Shown: positions 50,790-62,833, numbered from the stretch's first letter. The stretch is DNA of 64,000 bases from Isoetes taiwanensis (GCA_021234155.1 JAJEKV010000100.1:2022116-2086115), one strand, 5' to 3'. The notes: a model not told the origin generated them from the sequence alone. Translations and numbers: made by a program.

Positions 50790-50903
50790 ACGAAGAACTG
50801 GCGCTTGAAGGAGAAGGTGGAGCAAGGCGGATTAGAGAGAGAAGATGGAGCAAGGTGGATTAGAGAGAGAAAGTGGAGCAATGTGCTAGAGAGAGAAAGT
50901 GGA
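50790..50903 (+). repeat. GAGAGAGAAAGTGGAGCAAGG minisatellite, left side in copy B
   Basis: Units of about 25-28 bp built on TTAGAGAGAGAAAGTGGAGC run from the CML breakpoint to the LINE tail. The same unit resumes on the other side of the LINE (about 52114-52170), so the LINE inserted into the array. Confidence 0.75.
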
Positions 50904-52113
50904 AGAATAGAATAGAATAGAATAGTTTTTTTAACGTCCATGGAGACCAATAGGTCATGGGACCCATACAATGGGCTAGTACAATCATTACTACTAGGAT
51001 TAAAAAACCCCTGCCTCGAAAGATTTTCAAGGGAAAAACCTTTGCAGTAATGATGATACTAGACAAATGGAGATAATGACTACTGAGGGCTCAGTAATTG
51101 CAGACGTTTATCTAGAACCTCAAGTATGTATAATGCCAAGTCATGCACAGATGGTGCTCTGAGAAGTTGTGGAAGCGTGGAATGGAATGCTAAGGTCAAA
51201 AAATGATTTCGGACTATCTCAAAAGTAGGGCAACTCAGAAGAGTATGGCTTTCATCTTCAATAACATGTAACCGCAATGTGCACATAGTCTCTCGCTTCT
51301 CGCGCAATTGCGGCCGCTCCCATCTAATTGCCTCAATCTGTAGCTTTGTGGGACCCCGCGGCGAATTGATGCAATAGCTACAAGCTTGTTCTGGACAATG
51401 AAGCAAGCAAATAAGCTTGGGGCCCTGGTGCCAAGGTGGGATTTATGTGTGCATGATAATGACCGGTTTTCACTTGGGCCAAAGTAATCAGATCCCATAT
51501 CTTTTGAGCAAAACGACCATTGAGATATTGTTGCAAAAGCTCGGGATCGAACGGGCAAGCATCGAGCAAAGGTTTCAAGGTAACAGCCCAACGGCAAAAC
51601 CATGTAGTGCAATGCTCTTTCCAACATCGTTTCAAACGCTGAGGAGATTCAGCCATGGCAAGTGCAAGAACAGGATACCTAACATCATCCATATGGTGCA
51701 CCTTGCAGATATAGTGGAGATGGCGCTTCATGGCAGAATGTTGAAGAGGCCAAAAACCTGTCTCTTGTAAAAGAATAGCATAGGGCACCGTTGTTTTAAC
51801 TCCGAGGCTGTAAGTGAGAAAGGACTTTTGCACCCGCTCCAAGCTCTCCCAAGCACTAGCACTAATGGCTGGCCCCCACACTTCAGAACTATACAGTAAA
51901 ACAGGCTCTACCAAAGTCCAAAACAAGTGGGCTTTTTGTGGCCAATCATGAATTTCTGCGCGAAAACAATTGTTTTGCATTGCATAGAGTGCTCTCCATC
52001 CAGCAGCCCACCCGCTTGGTAATATTAATCGCTCCCAAAGTGTGTTCTTACTGCAATTCTACACCAAGATACTTGTAGCTATCTACAACTTCAACTTCGC
52101 GGCTATCATAGTG
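50904..52113 (-). mobile_element. LINE 3' half, minus strand, in CML copy B
   Basis: It belongs to the same family as the LINE at 46861. The minus strand reads SYKYLGVEF near 52070, then an open 200-codon stretch (51980-51378) with LVEPVLLYSSEVWGPAISAS and VQKSFLTYSLGVKTTVPYAI, and finally HVIEDESHTLLSCPTFEIV and a stop near 51080. The 3' UTR is shared with the plus-strand copy and the tail is again (TATTC)n, at 50904-50925. The catalytic RT half is absent, so it is a 5'-truncated copy with a fairly well kept C-terminal domain. Confidence 0.85.
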
Positions 52114-53029
52114 AAGAAAGAAACTGGAGAGAAAGTGGAGCAAGGCACCAGAGAGAGAAAGTGGAAGAAGAAAGTGGATGGAAAAACAAAGGGCAATGGG
52201 TAAAGTCTCTTCCATACTGCCAGAACGTGGATCGGCACGCTTTTCGATTGCAAATTCTTTAATAAATTCTAGAATAGTCCATTAAGAACATCAATGAAGA
52301 TAGAACCTCTAAAGTCTCAGACTTGATCACAATACATTGGGCTTGAGCTTTTTCGGAGCAAGAGGGTTGTAATTCATAGATCCCATGAGAGGTTTCTTCA
52401 AACAAAATATACACTAAAGATTATTTTCCTATATTATTAGAAGAAAAGCTCCAATTACTAAATTTGCATCAATCTGCTCCCATCCAAAAGAAACAATGCT
52501 TTTAGTATAAAGTAAAAAATCTTGGCTTGAGAAATCTAAACTATTGTCTCGTCGTCGCAGATCCTCTACTTTGCAAAAGTAAAAATCAAACTAATTCCTT
52601 GCAAACATAGTGCTGGATATGTCCATAAATGTTCTATAAAGATAATTCTAAATATGCAACGTTGGGAATGCTCCTTGGGCTGTTTCTTCAAATAACATAT
52701 AACACATAATCCTACATTATACTTGCACCCATGTGCTCCTATTCCAAAGTAAACAATGCTATGGTGCCCAATATGACAAAGCCTAGTTTTTCTGTTGCAA
52801 AACAAAGTAGAAACATATGCTTTCTTCCTTTAATTTAATTACCTGGATCACAACCCAAAAAGCTTCTCTGAAAGTAGAGAGATGGGAGGGATCTCTTGCA
52901 TGTGGGGAGTACTCGAGTTTCGTTTTCACAAAACCTTAATATATTGTTTTTCTTTTGAATCGGGGGCAAAAATACTTTAGGGCCTCCAACGCCTTTCTAT
53001 TTTTCTTGGATGGCAAAAGAAACGATGAC

Positions 53030-53061
<32 letters not shown>

Positions 53062-53118
53062 CAATGGCCTCGGTCATTCACATGGCACATTTAACTCTTT
53101 GTGAAGTGGCACGATCGG
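52114..53118. other. Spacer of the duplicated unit, non-coding
   Basis: After a short minisatellite remnant (52114-52180) the sequence is AT-rich and matches 56985-57857. A T run of about 27 bases lies at 53030-53056. The minus-strand ORF at 52566-52805 is present in both copies with two changes but has no domain. Confidence 0.5.
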
Positions 53119-54446
53119 AGCTATAAATCTAGCCGAAGGGATAGACGAGCGTAGGAAGAATATTATATAGGATAAGAATATAAGGGTAAACTTACCAAAA
53201 TGCCCATATGAGTTTATGTAATTACCAAAATGCCCTTATGAGTTTCAAAATTACCAAAAGGGAAAACTACCGAAATACCCCTATGAGTTTGTGTAATTCT
53301 GGGAAGGGACTCGCAAGAGACACAAAACCGGACGAGAAGGAAGAAAGCTGCTGTGAGAAGACGCCGATAACCGGTCTTGAAGGGGAAAGAGCCTTAAATA
53401 ATGGCTCGTCCCTCCCCAGAATGGCGATCCGAGGGCTCGGATCGATGCGATTACCAAAATACCCTTATGAGTTTCAAAATTACCAAAATGCCCCTACACA
53501 CGAGCTATAGATCTAAGCGAAGGGATAGACGAGCGTACGAAGAATATCATATAGGATAAGAATTAATAGTAGCAATATAAGTGAAAACTACCAAAATGCT
53601 CCTATGAGTTTATGTAATTACCAAAATGCCCTTATGAGTTTCAAAATTACTAAAAGGGAAAACTACCTTATGAGTTTGTGTAATTACCAAAATACCCTTA
53701 TGAGTTTCAAAATTACCAAAATGCCCTTGTGTATAGTAGGTGTGTAGGGGCATTTTGGTAATCATAAGAGCATTTTGGTAATTACACAAACTCATAGGGG
53801 TATTTTGGTAGTTTTACCTTACCAAAATGACACTCAAATAAACATACAAATAAATTACCAATTTGCCCCTAGACACCAAACTTAATTACTAAAATACCCC
53901 TACACACCAAACTTAATTATTAAAATGGTATTACATACCAATTTTGATCAATCTACACCAAATTTAATTATCAAAATACCCTATACATCAAATTTAATTA
54001 CCAAAATACCCCTATACAGCCTTGTTGTGACACTTACAAGGAGCCAGTGTTTCTTGTGGTTTTAACGCACGATGATGTTATTGGAGGCGTGTTACCACCA
54101 GCCACATGCAGACATCTTGGACATCCAAAACCTAAACACATGCGCACAGGAGAAGATGTAGAGAAGAGGAATATCTTTCTGGAAGGTGTAATGGAAGAGA
54201 CACAATGCATGCAGTTGTAGGGCTCCAATTCGGTGATGGTTGTGAATTTTGTAATTTCTTTGTTGAATTTAAACTTCTATTCTTGAGGCATTTAGTATAG
54301 ATTGAGTAGAATAAGTATGTAAGGGCATTTTGGTTAAGTTTGGTATGTAGAGGGTATTTTGGTAATTAAGTTTGGTGTGTAGGGGCAAATTGGTTTTGTT
54401 TGTATATTTATTTTATACAGTGTATTTATTTGAGCGAGGGGTATTT
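53119..54446. mobile_element. Foldback element, copy C, right end deleted
   Basis: The left flank motif GAAGGGATAGACGAGCGTA occurs twice (about 53137 and 53519), a partial tandem duplication shared with copy D. The element proper starts near 53579. Its core matches A, but the last ~80 bp of the right arm are missing, so it runs straight into the CML promoter at GGTATTTGGCATC. A 151-bp insertion sits at 53299. Confidence 0.7.
53299..53449. mobile_element. 151-bp GC-rich insertion found only in copy C
   Basis: Copy D reads uninterrupted TGTAATTACCAAAAT here, while copy C has a 151-bp GC-rich insert flanked by ATT on both sides (53296-53298, 53450-53452). It contains inverted CTGGGAAGGGAC / GTCCCTCCCCAG and the hairpin GATCCGAGGGCTCGGATC. 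No ORF. A small MITE or filler DNA is possible. Confidence 0.5.
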
Positions 54447-54713
54447 GGCATCTTGTTTTACTGATGATTGGGTCAACACCTTGTTTTACTCCAATTCCCA
54501 GGTCTTGGAGTTGACTAAAGTAAGGGGTCGTCTTCCAGAAACCTCCATGAAAGCTGCTTTAAGAAGTTTGGAGGAAGTATGGTATTCTAGGCGCGTCCCT
54601 GTAATTTGTTTTTTAACTATTCTCCGCGTTCCTCTGCCAAATATATATCCACAAAACACAAGCATCCAATCAATCCCAACATTTTTTGATCGCAAATTGT
54701 CGGAATCGAGTCC

Positions 54714-54852
54714 ATGGCAAAATCTTCGTCTTTCCAGCACGAGTTGCGCAAGATTTTACAGCTTTTGATAAGAATGCCGATGGTCTAATCTGTAAAAACG
54801 ACCTCCGCCTCCTTGTTTCCAAAACTGGATCTCGCCCTTCTGACGAAGAACT
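54714..54852 (+). pseudogene. CML pseudogene, copy C (cut after EF-hand 1)
   Basis: The start corresponds to that of the intact gene, but one T is lost in the GATTTTTACAG run near 54755, shifting the frame inside EF-hand 1. Similarity ends at GACGAAGAACT, the same breakpoint as copy B, followed by the same minisatellite. The upstream promoter (54447-54713) keeps its TATA-like box. Non-functional. Confidence 0.88.
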
Positions 54853-54956
54853 GGCGCTTGAGGGAGAAGGTGGAGCAAGGCGGATTAGAGAGAGAAGGTG
54901 GAGCAAGGTGGATTAGAGAGAGAAAGTGGAGCAATGTGCTAGAGAGAGAAAGTGGA
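54853..54956 (+). repeat. GAGAGAGAAAGTGGAGC minisatellite, left side in copy C
   Basis: Same array as in copy B, with nearly the same unit order. Confidence 0.7.
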
Positions 54957-56168
54957 AGAATAGAATAGAATAGAATAGTTTTTTTAACGTCCACGGAGAC
55001 CAATAGGTCATGGGACCCATACAATGGGCTAGTACAATCATTACTACTAGGATTAAAAAACCCCTGCCTCGAAAGGTTTTCAAGGGAAAAACCTTTGCAG
55101 TAATGATGATACTAGACAAATGGAGATAATGACTACTGAGGGCTCAGTAATTGCAGACGTTTATCTAGAACCTCAAGTATGTATAATGTCAAGTCATGCA
55201 CAGATGGTGCTCTGAGAAGTTGTGGAAGCGTGGAATGGAATGCTAAGGTCAAAAAATGATTAGGACTATCTCAAAAGGGGGCAACTCGAGAAGAGTATGG
55301 CTTTCATCTTCAATAACTCAGAATCGCAACAACAAGGCACATAGTCTCGCTTCTTGCGGCAATTGCGGCCGCTCCCATCTACCGTCTCAACTGTAGACTG
55401 TGGGACCCCGTCGCGAATTGATGCAATAGCTACAAGCTTGTTCTTGGACAATGAAGCAAGCAAATAAGCTTGGGGCCCCGTGCCAAGGTGGGATTTATGT
55501 GTGCATGATAATGACCAGTTTTCACTTGGGCCAAAGTAACCGTGATCCCATATCTTTTGAGCAAAACGACCATTGAGATATTGTTGCAAAAGCTCGGGAT
55601 CGAACCGGCAAGCATCGGCAAAGGTTTCGGTTGCAATGACCCAACGGGCAAACCATGTAGTGCAATGCTCTTTCCAACATCGTTTCAAACGCCGAGGAGA
55701 TTCACCATGGCAAGTGCAAGAACGGGATACCTAACATCATCCATATGGTGCACCTTGCGGATATAGTGGAGATGGCGCTTCATGGCGTAATGTTGAAGAG
55801 GCCAAAACCCGCCTCTCTTGTAAAAGAATAGCATAGGGCACCGTTGTTTTAACTCCGAGGTCAGTAAGTGAGAAAGGACTTTTGCACCCGGCTCCAAGCT
55901 CTCCCAAGCACTAGCACTAATGGCTGGCCCCCCCACACTTCGTAACTATACAAGAAACAAAGCTCTACCAAAGTCCAAAACAAGTGGGCTTTTGTGGCCA
56001 ATCATGAATTCTGTAAAAACAATTGTTTTGCATTGCATAGAGTGCTCTCCATCCAGCAGCCACCCGCTTGGTAATACACTGTTCCCAAAGTGTGTTCTTA
56101 CAGAATTCTACACCAAGATACTTGTAGCTATCTACAACTTCAACTTCGCGGCTATCATAGTGAAGAAA
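54957..56168 (-). mobile_element. LINE 3' half, minus strand, in CML copy C
   Basis: It is the paralogue of 50904-52113, with the same 3' UTR, tail and 5' truncation point. Unlike copy B, its C-terminal domain is split by several small insertions and deletions, for example between 55940-55685 and 55688-55266. Confidence 0.85.
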
Positions 56169-56660
56169 GAAAGTGGAGAGAAAGTGGAGCAAGGCACTAG
56201 AGAGAGAAAGTGGAAGGAAAAACAAAGGGCAATGGGTAAAGTCTCTTCTATCTTTGTATCGTTGATCGCACGCCATGAGTCGTCCTGGCTAGAGAGAGAG
56301 ACTACTGGCGCACCATGAGTCGTCCTGGCTAGAGAGAGAAAGTGGTGAAGGGGTAAAGAGACACCTAGGTAGCTAGAAAGTGTGGTCCAAGGCTAGGGAG
56401 ACCATAAGGGGCTAGGGGGCTAGAGAGACCATAAGGGGCTAGGGGGGACCATAAGGGGGCTAGAGAGAGAAAGTGGAGCAAGGAGGACTTAGAGAGAGGA
56501 GGGTCCTGGCGCTTGAGAGAGAAGGTGGAGCAAGGCAGATTAGAGAGAGAAAGTGGAGCAAGGCACTAGAGAGAGAAAGTGGAGCAAGGCGCTAGAGAGA
56601 GAAAGTGGAAGAAGAAAGTGGAAGGAAAAACAAAGGGCAATGGGTAAAGTCTCTTCCATA
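56169..56660 (+). repeat. Expanded minisatellite right of the LINE in copy C
   Basis: Units CTAGAGAGAGAAAGTGGAGC alternate with variant units CATAAGGGGCTAGGGGG and GAGTCGTCCTGGCTAGAGAG. In copy B only about 60 bp of this array lie at the matching place, so the array expanded or contracted after the duplication. Confidence 0.7.
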
Positions 56661-57857
56661 CTGTCAGAACAGTGCCACAAATTTCACACTTTCTTATGGC
56701 CCAAAACCATGCCGCGCTCGAATAATGAACATGCCATGTTGCAAGATGAAAAGCAACGAAGATAACGATGTAAATTTGATTTTAGTAATAAAATCTAGAA
56801 AACATGGATGACTATTAAACACCATTTGCAATTTGAAATTCCACCATAAAGTAATGGTCAAATATAGATAGTTGCATGTCTACTCTACCTTGGGTATAGC
56901 TAAGAGCCTTGTGCATTATTAGAGCATATACAATAATGCTATTGAAGTTTTTGCAAAGGAACCCCCTGATATTTTGTGTTTCAGATTGCAAATTCTTTAA
57001 TAAATTCTAGAATAGTCCATTAAGAACATCAATGAAGATAGAACCTCTAAAGTCTGTACTTGATCACAATACATTGAGGCTTGAGCTTTTTCGGAGCAAG
57101 AGGGTTGTAATTCATAGATCCCATGAGAGGTTTCTTAAAACAAAATATACACTAAAGATTATTTTCCTATATTATTAGAAGAAAAGCTCCAATTACTAAA
57201 TTTGCATCAATCTGCTCCCATCCAAAAAGAAACAATGCTTTTAGTATAAAGTAAAAAATGCTGGCTTGAGAAATCTAAACTATTGTCTCGTCGCGGTATC
57301 CTCTACTTTGCAAAAGTAAAAATCAAACTAATTCCTTGCAAACATAGTGCTGGATATGTCCATAAATGTTCTATAAAGATAATTCTAAATATGCAACGTT
57401 GGGAATGCTCCTTGGGCTGTTTCTTCAAATAACATATAACACATAATCCTACATTATACTTGCACCCATATGCTCCTATTCCAAAGTAAACAATGCTATG
57501 GTGCCCAATATGACAAAACCTAGTTTTTCTGTTGCAAAACAAAGTAGAAACGTATGCTTTCTTCCTTTAATTTAATTACCTGGATCACAACCCAAAAGCC
57601 AGCTCTGAGCTGTAGAGGCAGTAGGATCTCTTGCATGTGGGGAGTACTCGAGTTTCGTTTTCACAAAACCTTAATATATTGTTTTTCTTTTGAATCGGGG
57701 GCAAAAATACTTTAGGGCCTCCAACGCCTTTCTATTTTTCCTGGATGGCAAAAAAAACGATGACTTTTCAATTCTTTTTTTTTTTTTTTTTTTTTTACGT
57801 TCAATGGCCTCGGTCATTCACATGGCACGTTTAACTCTTTGTGAAGTGGCACGATCG
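56661..57857. other. Spacer of the duplicated unit, non-coding
   Basis: 56690-56985 has no counterpart in copy B; 56985-57857 matches 52250-53118 closely. A T run lies at about 57776-57796. No gene is seen. Confidence 0.5.
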
Positions 57858-59080
57858 GAGCTATAGATCTAGCCGAAGGGATAGACGAGCGTAGGAAGAA
57901 TATTATATAGGATAAGAATATAAGGGAAAACTTACCAAAATGCCCATATGAGTTTATGTAATTACCAAAATGCCCTTATGAGTTTCAAAATTACCAAAAG
58001 GGAAAACTACCAAAATACCCCTATGAGTTTGTGTAATTACCAAAATACCCTTATGAGTTTCAAAATTACCAAAATGCCCCTACACACGAGCTATAGATCT
58101 AAGCGAAGGGATAGACGAGCGTACGAAGAATATCATATAGGATAAGAATTAATAGTAGCAATATAACTGAAAACTACCAAAATGCTCCTATGAGTTTATG
58201 TAATTACCAAAATGCCCTTATGAGTTTCAAAATTACTAAAAGGGAAAACTACCCTATGAGTTTGTGTAATTACCAAAATACCCTTATGAGTTTCAAAATT
58301 ACCAAAATGCGCTTGTGTATAGTAGGTGTGTAGGGGCATTTTGGTAATCATAAGAGCATTTTGGTAATTACACAAACTCATAGGGGTATTTTGGTAGTTT
58401 TACCTTAGCAAAATGACACTCAAATAAACATACAAATAAATTACCAATTTGCCCCTAGACACCAAACTTAATTACTAAAATACCCCTACACACCAAACTT
58501 AATTATTAAAATGGTATTACATACCAATTTTGATCAATCTACACCAAATTTAATTATCAAAATACCCTATACATCAAATTTAATTACCAAAATACCCCTA
58601 TACAACCTTGTTGTGACACTTACAAGGAGCCAGTGTTTCTTGTGGTTTTAACGCACGATGATGTTATTGGAGGCGTGTTACCACCAGCCACATGCAGACA
58701 TCTTGGACGTCCAAAACCTAAACACATGCGCACAGGAGAAGATGTAGAGAAGAGGAATATCTTTATGGAAGGTGTAATGGAAGAGACACAATCCATGCAG
58801 TGGTAGGGCTCCAATTCGGTGATGGTTGTGAATTTTGTAATTTCTTTGTTGAATTTAAACTTCTATTCTTGAGGCATTTAGTATAGATTGAGTAGAATAA
58901 GTATGTAAGGGCATTTTGGTTAAGTTTGGTATGTAGGGGGTATTTTGGTAATTAAGTTTGGTGTATAGGGGCAAGTTGGTAATTTGTTTGTATATTTATT
59001 TTATACAGTGTATTTACTTGAGCGAGGGGCATTTTGATAATTTTGGAACTGATAAAGGCATTTATTTTGGTAGTTTTTTC
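57858..59080. mobile_element. Foldback element, copy D
   Basis: It has the same double left flank as copy C; the element proper begins near 58163 and ends with TTTTGGTAGTTTTTTC at about 59080. The core matches A-C. A 64-codon minus-strand ORF (58620-58814) recurs in the cores of C and B with few changes, but that follows from recent duplication and is not evidence of a gene. Confidence 0.75.
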
Positions 59081-59360
59081 TGATTGTATTGGCATCTTGT
59101 TTTACTGATGATTGGGTCAACACCTTGTTTTACTCCAATTCCCAGGTCTTGGAGTTGACTAAAGTAAGGGGTCGTCTTCCAGAAACCTCCATGAAAGCTG
59201 CTTTAAGAAGTTTGGAGGAAGTATGGTATTCTAGGCGCGTCCCTGTAATTTGTTTTTTAACTATTCTCCGCGTTCCTCTGCCCAAATATATATCCACAAA
59301 ACACAAGCATCCAATCAATCCCAGATTTTTTTTGATCGCGAAATTGCTGGAATCGAGTCC

Positions 59361-59678
59361 ATGGCAAAATCCATGGCAAAATCTTCGTCTTTCCAGCTCG
59401 AGTTGCGCAAGATTTTTACAGCTTTTGATAAGAACGCCGATGGTCTAATCTGTAAAAACGAGCTCCACCTCCTTGTTTCCAAAACTGGATCTCGCCCTTT
59501 TGACGAAGAACTCACTAAAATGATGGATTCGGTAGATGATAACGGAGATGAATGCATTAATTTTGAGGAATTTTTGAACGTGTTCCTTTCTTCGGAGCAG
59601 AGCGATGTAGAGACTGAAGAGGAATTATTGGACGCTTTTAGAGTATTTGATAAAAACAAGGGAAATTTACCAAAATAA
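59361..59678 (+). pseudogene. Truncated CML, copy D (two EF-hands)
   Basis: A 12-bp duplication at the start (TCCATGGCAAAA twice) gives MAKSMAKSSS, and the frame stays open for 105 codons. EF-hands 1 and 2 are complete, with canonical Glu in loop 2 and a changed DKNADG loop 1. The third hand breaks off after FRVFDKNK, where unrelated sequence (ACCAAAATAACC-type repeats) supplies a short tail and a stop. The promoter at 59081-59360 is kept. A two-hand protein could still be made, so expression is conceivable, but relative to the intact CML it is a truncated paralogue. Confidence 0.85.
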
Positions 59679-61042
59679 CCTTAATTGTTGACTTAATTCC
59701 CAAAAAGCCCTTTGTATTTTTGAAATTCCCAAAATGCCCTTAATTCTTAAATATTTTTCCAAATAGCCCTTTGTATTTTAAAAATCACCAAAAAGCACGT
59801 ATTTACAATAGAGGATCATTTTCTAAGAGGAAGTGGTTCTTACAGATGACAATAGTTTGAAAAATATATATATATCTCTTATCTCTTATATATATACAAT
59901 TATATTTGTGTGTAGATGTGTGTAGACATTTTGATCTCGGCCGTCCATCTCAGATCTGGACGGCCCACGTGAAGCCCCCAAATAAGCCACCTCAAATGAC
60001 CCCTTTATTTGGGGCTTCTGATCTAGGCCCTAGAATGTGCTAGATCAATGGCTTAGATTTAATCGCCCATATTAAATGTAATAATTAATGCCAACTGATG
60101 AGGTGGCACAGGAGGCAAACCTTTTCAATTTCTTTAGACGCCAACAATTAATATCTGCATGTTTGGGTTTTAAATTGATTAAAAGGGAATGTTAATTAAT
60201 TAAATCTTTCAATTTTTGCCTCATTTGGGCTATGGAAGTGCGGCTCCGTTCCTCCAACTCATCTTCTCGGATCTGTTCGCCCTTCCGTTCCTCCGTTTCT
60301 TTTGATCCATGGCCTAGGGTTCAAAAAATCTTACAATTTTTTTCCCTTCTATGGTACCCAAATACCCAATATGCTGGGTCGGCTGGGTCGGGTTATTGGC
60401 GCCACAGATGGCTTGTTGGCCAAGGTCTCAGTCCATTCTTCGCCGTGAAGCTCTTGCATTGGTCTGATTTCCGGCAATGTGCTATGAAAAAATGCATGAA
60501 TCCGGTCAGAAAGGCAAGGATCAGTGCTAGTATTTTCAGATGCAGGTTTAGATTTATGAGCTAAATAGGCAGACGGCTGGATGGGTGCAGCAAAGCTCGA
60601 AGGCGGCTCAACCCTACGCCACTTTTGTCTGCCTTCGCAATCTTCTTGCCGCTTTGTTTTCCCCCTACAATATCCTGCCAGAACGATTTTGCCACAGCCC
60701 CGTTCTTTGCTTGGTTCATTGCTTTGCTCGGCCTCCTCTGTGTTGCTAGGATTCGTCTTATCACCATTTGGGATGCTCATCTTGGCGTCTTCTGCGCATT
60801 TATTCCTTTTTTGGGTCTGCCCATTCAAAAAATGAAATGACGAGAACATTTTTACCTCGAGTTCAGATGGGACTATTTGCATGACAGATCTGGAGACTGG
60901 CTATGGACTCTTTTTTCCAACTGCTTTGTGCTGTTAGTCTCTGCTTTTTTTTACAGATCAAGGTTTGCGGTTTTCAAAGCGTAGGGGCTGTTCTCATAAT
61001 TTCCATTTCTCTTTATATTGTCTCATAGATCTTTTTCTGCAG
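59679..61042. other. Sequence between the CML copy and haspin, no firm gene
   Basis: 59650-59800 holds further units of the type CCAAAATGCCCTTAATT. A TATATA run lies at 59860-59895. A 177-codon minus-strand ORF (60349-60882) and a 110-codon plus-strand ORF (60232-60564) overlap; neither shows a domain. The haspin N-lobe exons expected here were not found. Confidence 0.45.
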
Positions 61043-62401
61043 AATAAAGATCTGCGAGGGTAGCTATGACGGAAACTTAGTACGAGCATGGGAGGAGTGG
61101 GAGACTCAACATGGATCTGAAAATGACCACCCTATGTTGTTCCCAGAAAAGCAGGTGTCTTTCTTTCTCCCATTTCAAAAAACATTTCTGAAAGCCCTTC
61201 TTATAGGATGTACCACTTATGTTGTCTTCGTTCTTGCAGATGGTGGAACAGACTTGGAAAGTTCTGAGCTGGCCGACTTCAATAAAGCCAGAAGTATGCT
61301 GTTACAGGCATGTATTTCCTGCACCTTCATGCTTACACATCATTACAATTTGCTGATTGTTCCCTGTTCAAATAGGTTGTTCTTTCCCTTGCCGTGGCGG
61401 AAGAAGCTTGTGGTTTTGAGCACCGCGATTTACATTGGTAAGCACTAATTATTATTCTGTCATATAATATTCCTCATTTTAGATGATAGAGGCAAGGCTA
61501 TGGATGTAACTTTGATGGTTGGGCAGAGATTTTTCACAAAGATGATCTTTAGCATTAGTGAGAAGCTTCTGTTCATTAGAAACAGGATAGCAAGGGATTT
61601 GTCAACAAAATGTCATTGGCTCTAAGCATCAAAACATCTTCTTACACATCAGTGAACTGGTGTTATTATACAGGAGAAATGTGCTACTGTTGAGAAAGCA
61701 AGACGAAATCCTTTCCTAGACGTTACTTGGCAAACGTATTAACGTCAAATCATTTGGCCTACTAGTATCACTTATGGATTCCACTCTCTCCTGCATAAAC
61801 ATAGGTAAGTTTTTCAATTTTACTGGCTCCTTTTCGATCGATACCATGTAAGAGACAAACTTTGCTTTTTATATAGGCAAGGAAGCACTATTTTATGACC
61901 TGTCAGCAGATCCAACTTTGTTTGAAGGCCCTGAAAAGGATGTTCAAGTATTATAAACATTCTGCAACCATTCTGTTTGTTTTCATTTATAGGCATAAAT
62001 GTTATTCATGTTGCAGTTTCAGACTTATCGCAGGATGCTGAAGCTGAGTAATGGGCGGTGGGAGAAAAGGTGCTGGGCTCATTTGTAAATTGTGTAATCT
62101 AAGCATTCTAAACCTGAGTTTGTTGGCAGTTTCCCAAAGACAAATTTCATGTGGATTCATTACTTGGCTGAAATTCTTCTAACAAAGAAAACTTTTGTAA
62201 GCCTCTTCATTCAGAAGCTTGTTTATCACCTTTAGAGTAGATAACTAACTGTTTGAACTTTGTCTCCAGAGGTGTTCCCAAGAAGATAAACATCTTTTGC
62301 GTGATTTTTCAAATCGAGCTATGCTTTATAATTCTGCAAAGGCAGCATTTTGAGATGCTATCTTTGAAGGGTTATGGGATGAAACAGAAGATTTTGTATG
62401 A
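61043..62401 (+). pseudogene. Haspin-type protein kinase pseudogene, introns retained
   Basis: Haspin phosphorylates histone H3 Thr3 in mitosis. Eight exon blocks can be read: 61043-61154 (KICEGSYDG, GSENDHP), 61207-61307 (YVVFVLADGGTDLES), 61376-61437 (FEHRDLHW, the catalytic loop), 61674-61804 (GKRINVKSFGLLVSL, MDSTLS), 61877-61947 (DLSADPTLFEGP), 62017-62069, 62130-62196 and 62270-62401. Splice sites and phases fit except that block 1 to 2 is out of phase, and block 2 ends at a GC donor. Damage: TAG at 61717-61719, TGA at 62351-62353, Arg where HRDLHWGN has Gly, and MDST where haspins have an IDFT/DYT metal site. The N-lobe is missing. Retained introns point to a decayed gene or DNA duplicate, not a retrocopy. 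Family assignment is firm. Confidence 0.92.
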
Positions 62402-62567
62402 AAAAGAGAAGCAAATCTAAAATAAAGAAAACCTCATTCATGTTGCAGGGCAGCCAAAAGTCACAAGAGCTTTTACCACATGGGTATATAAAACTTTTGT
62501 GAAGAAGGCACTGATACGTCTGCAAGTGATTGAAACCTTGGAAATTGTCTTAGGAGCAAGGGGGCAA

Positions 62568-62833
62568 CCAGATGACTGTCAAATATGTGAAGGGGGTTGT
62601 ATTGCCAATTCTATGGAACCATAGATCCAGGAGGACCCCTCGGGTTTGAAAGATCACGCCTGCTTTATAGTTTAAAGCAGGAATAAGGAATGAAGGGCGA
62701 CCAGATGACTGTCAAATCTGTGAAGGGGGTTGTATTGCCAATTCTATGGAACCATAGATCCAGGAGGACCCCTCGGGTTTGAAAGATCACGCCTGCTTTA
62801 TAGTTTAAAGCAGGAATAAGGAATGAAGGGCGA
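62568..62833 (+). repeat. 133-bp tandem duplication
   Basis: Two nearly identical 133-bp units start with CCAGATGACTGTCAAAT at 62568 and 62701. Each contains the near-palindrome CCTGCTTTATAGTTTAAAGC followed by AGG. Almost no divergence is seen, so the duplication is young. It lies about 170 bp after the haspin remnant. Confidence 0.85.
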
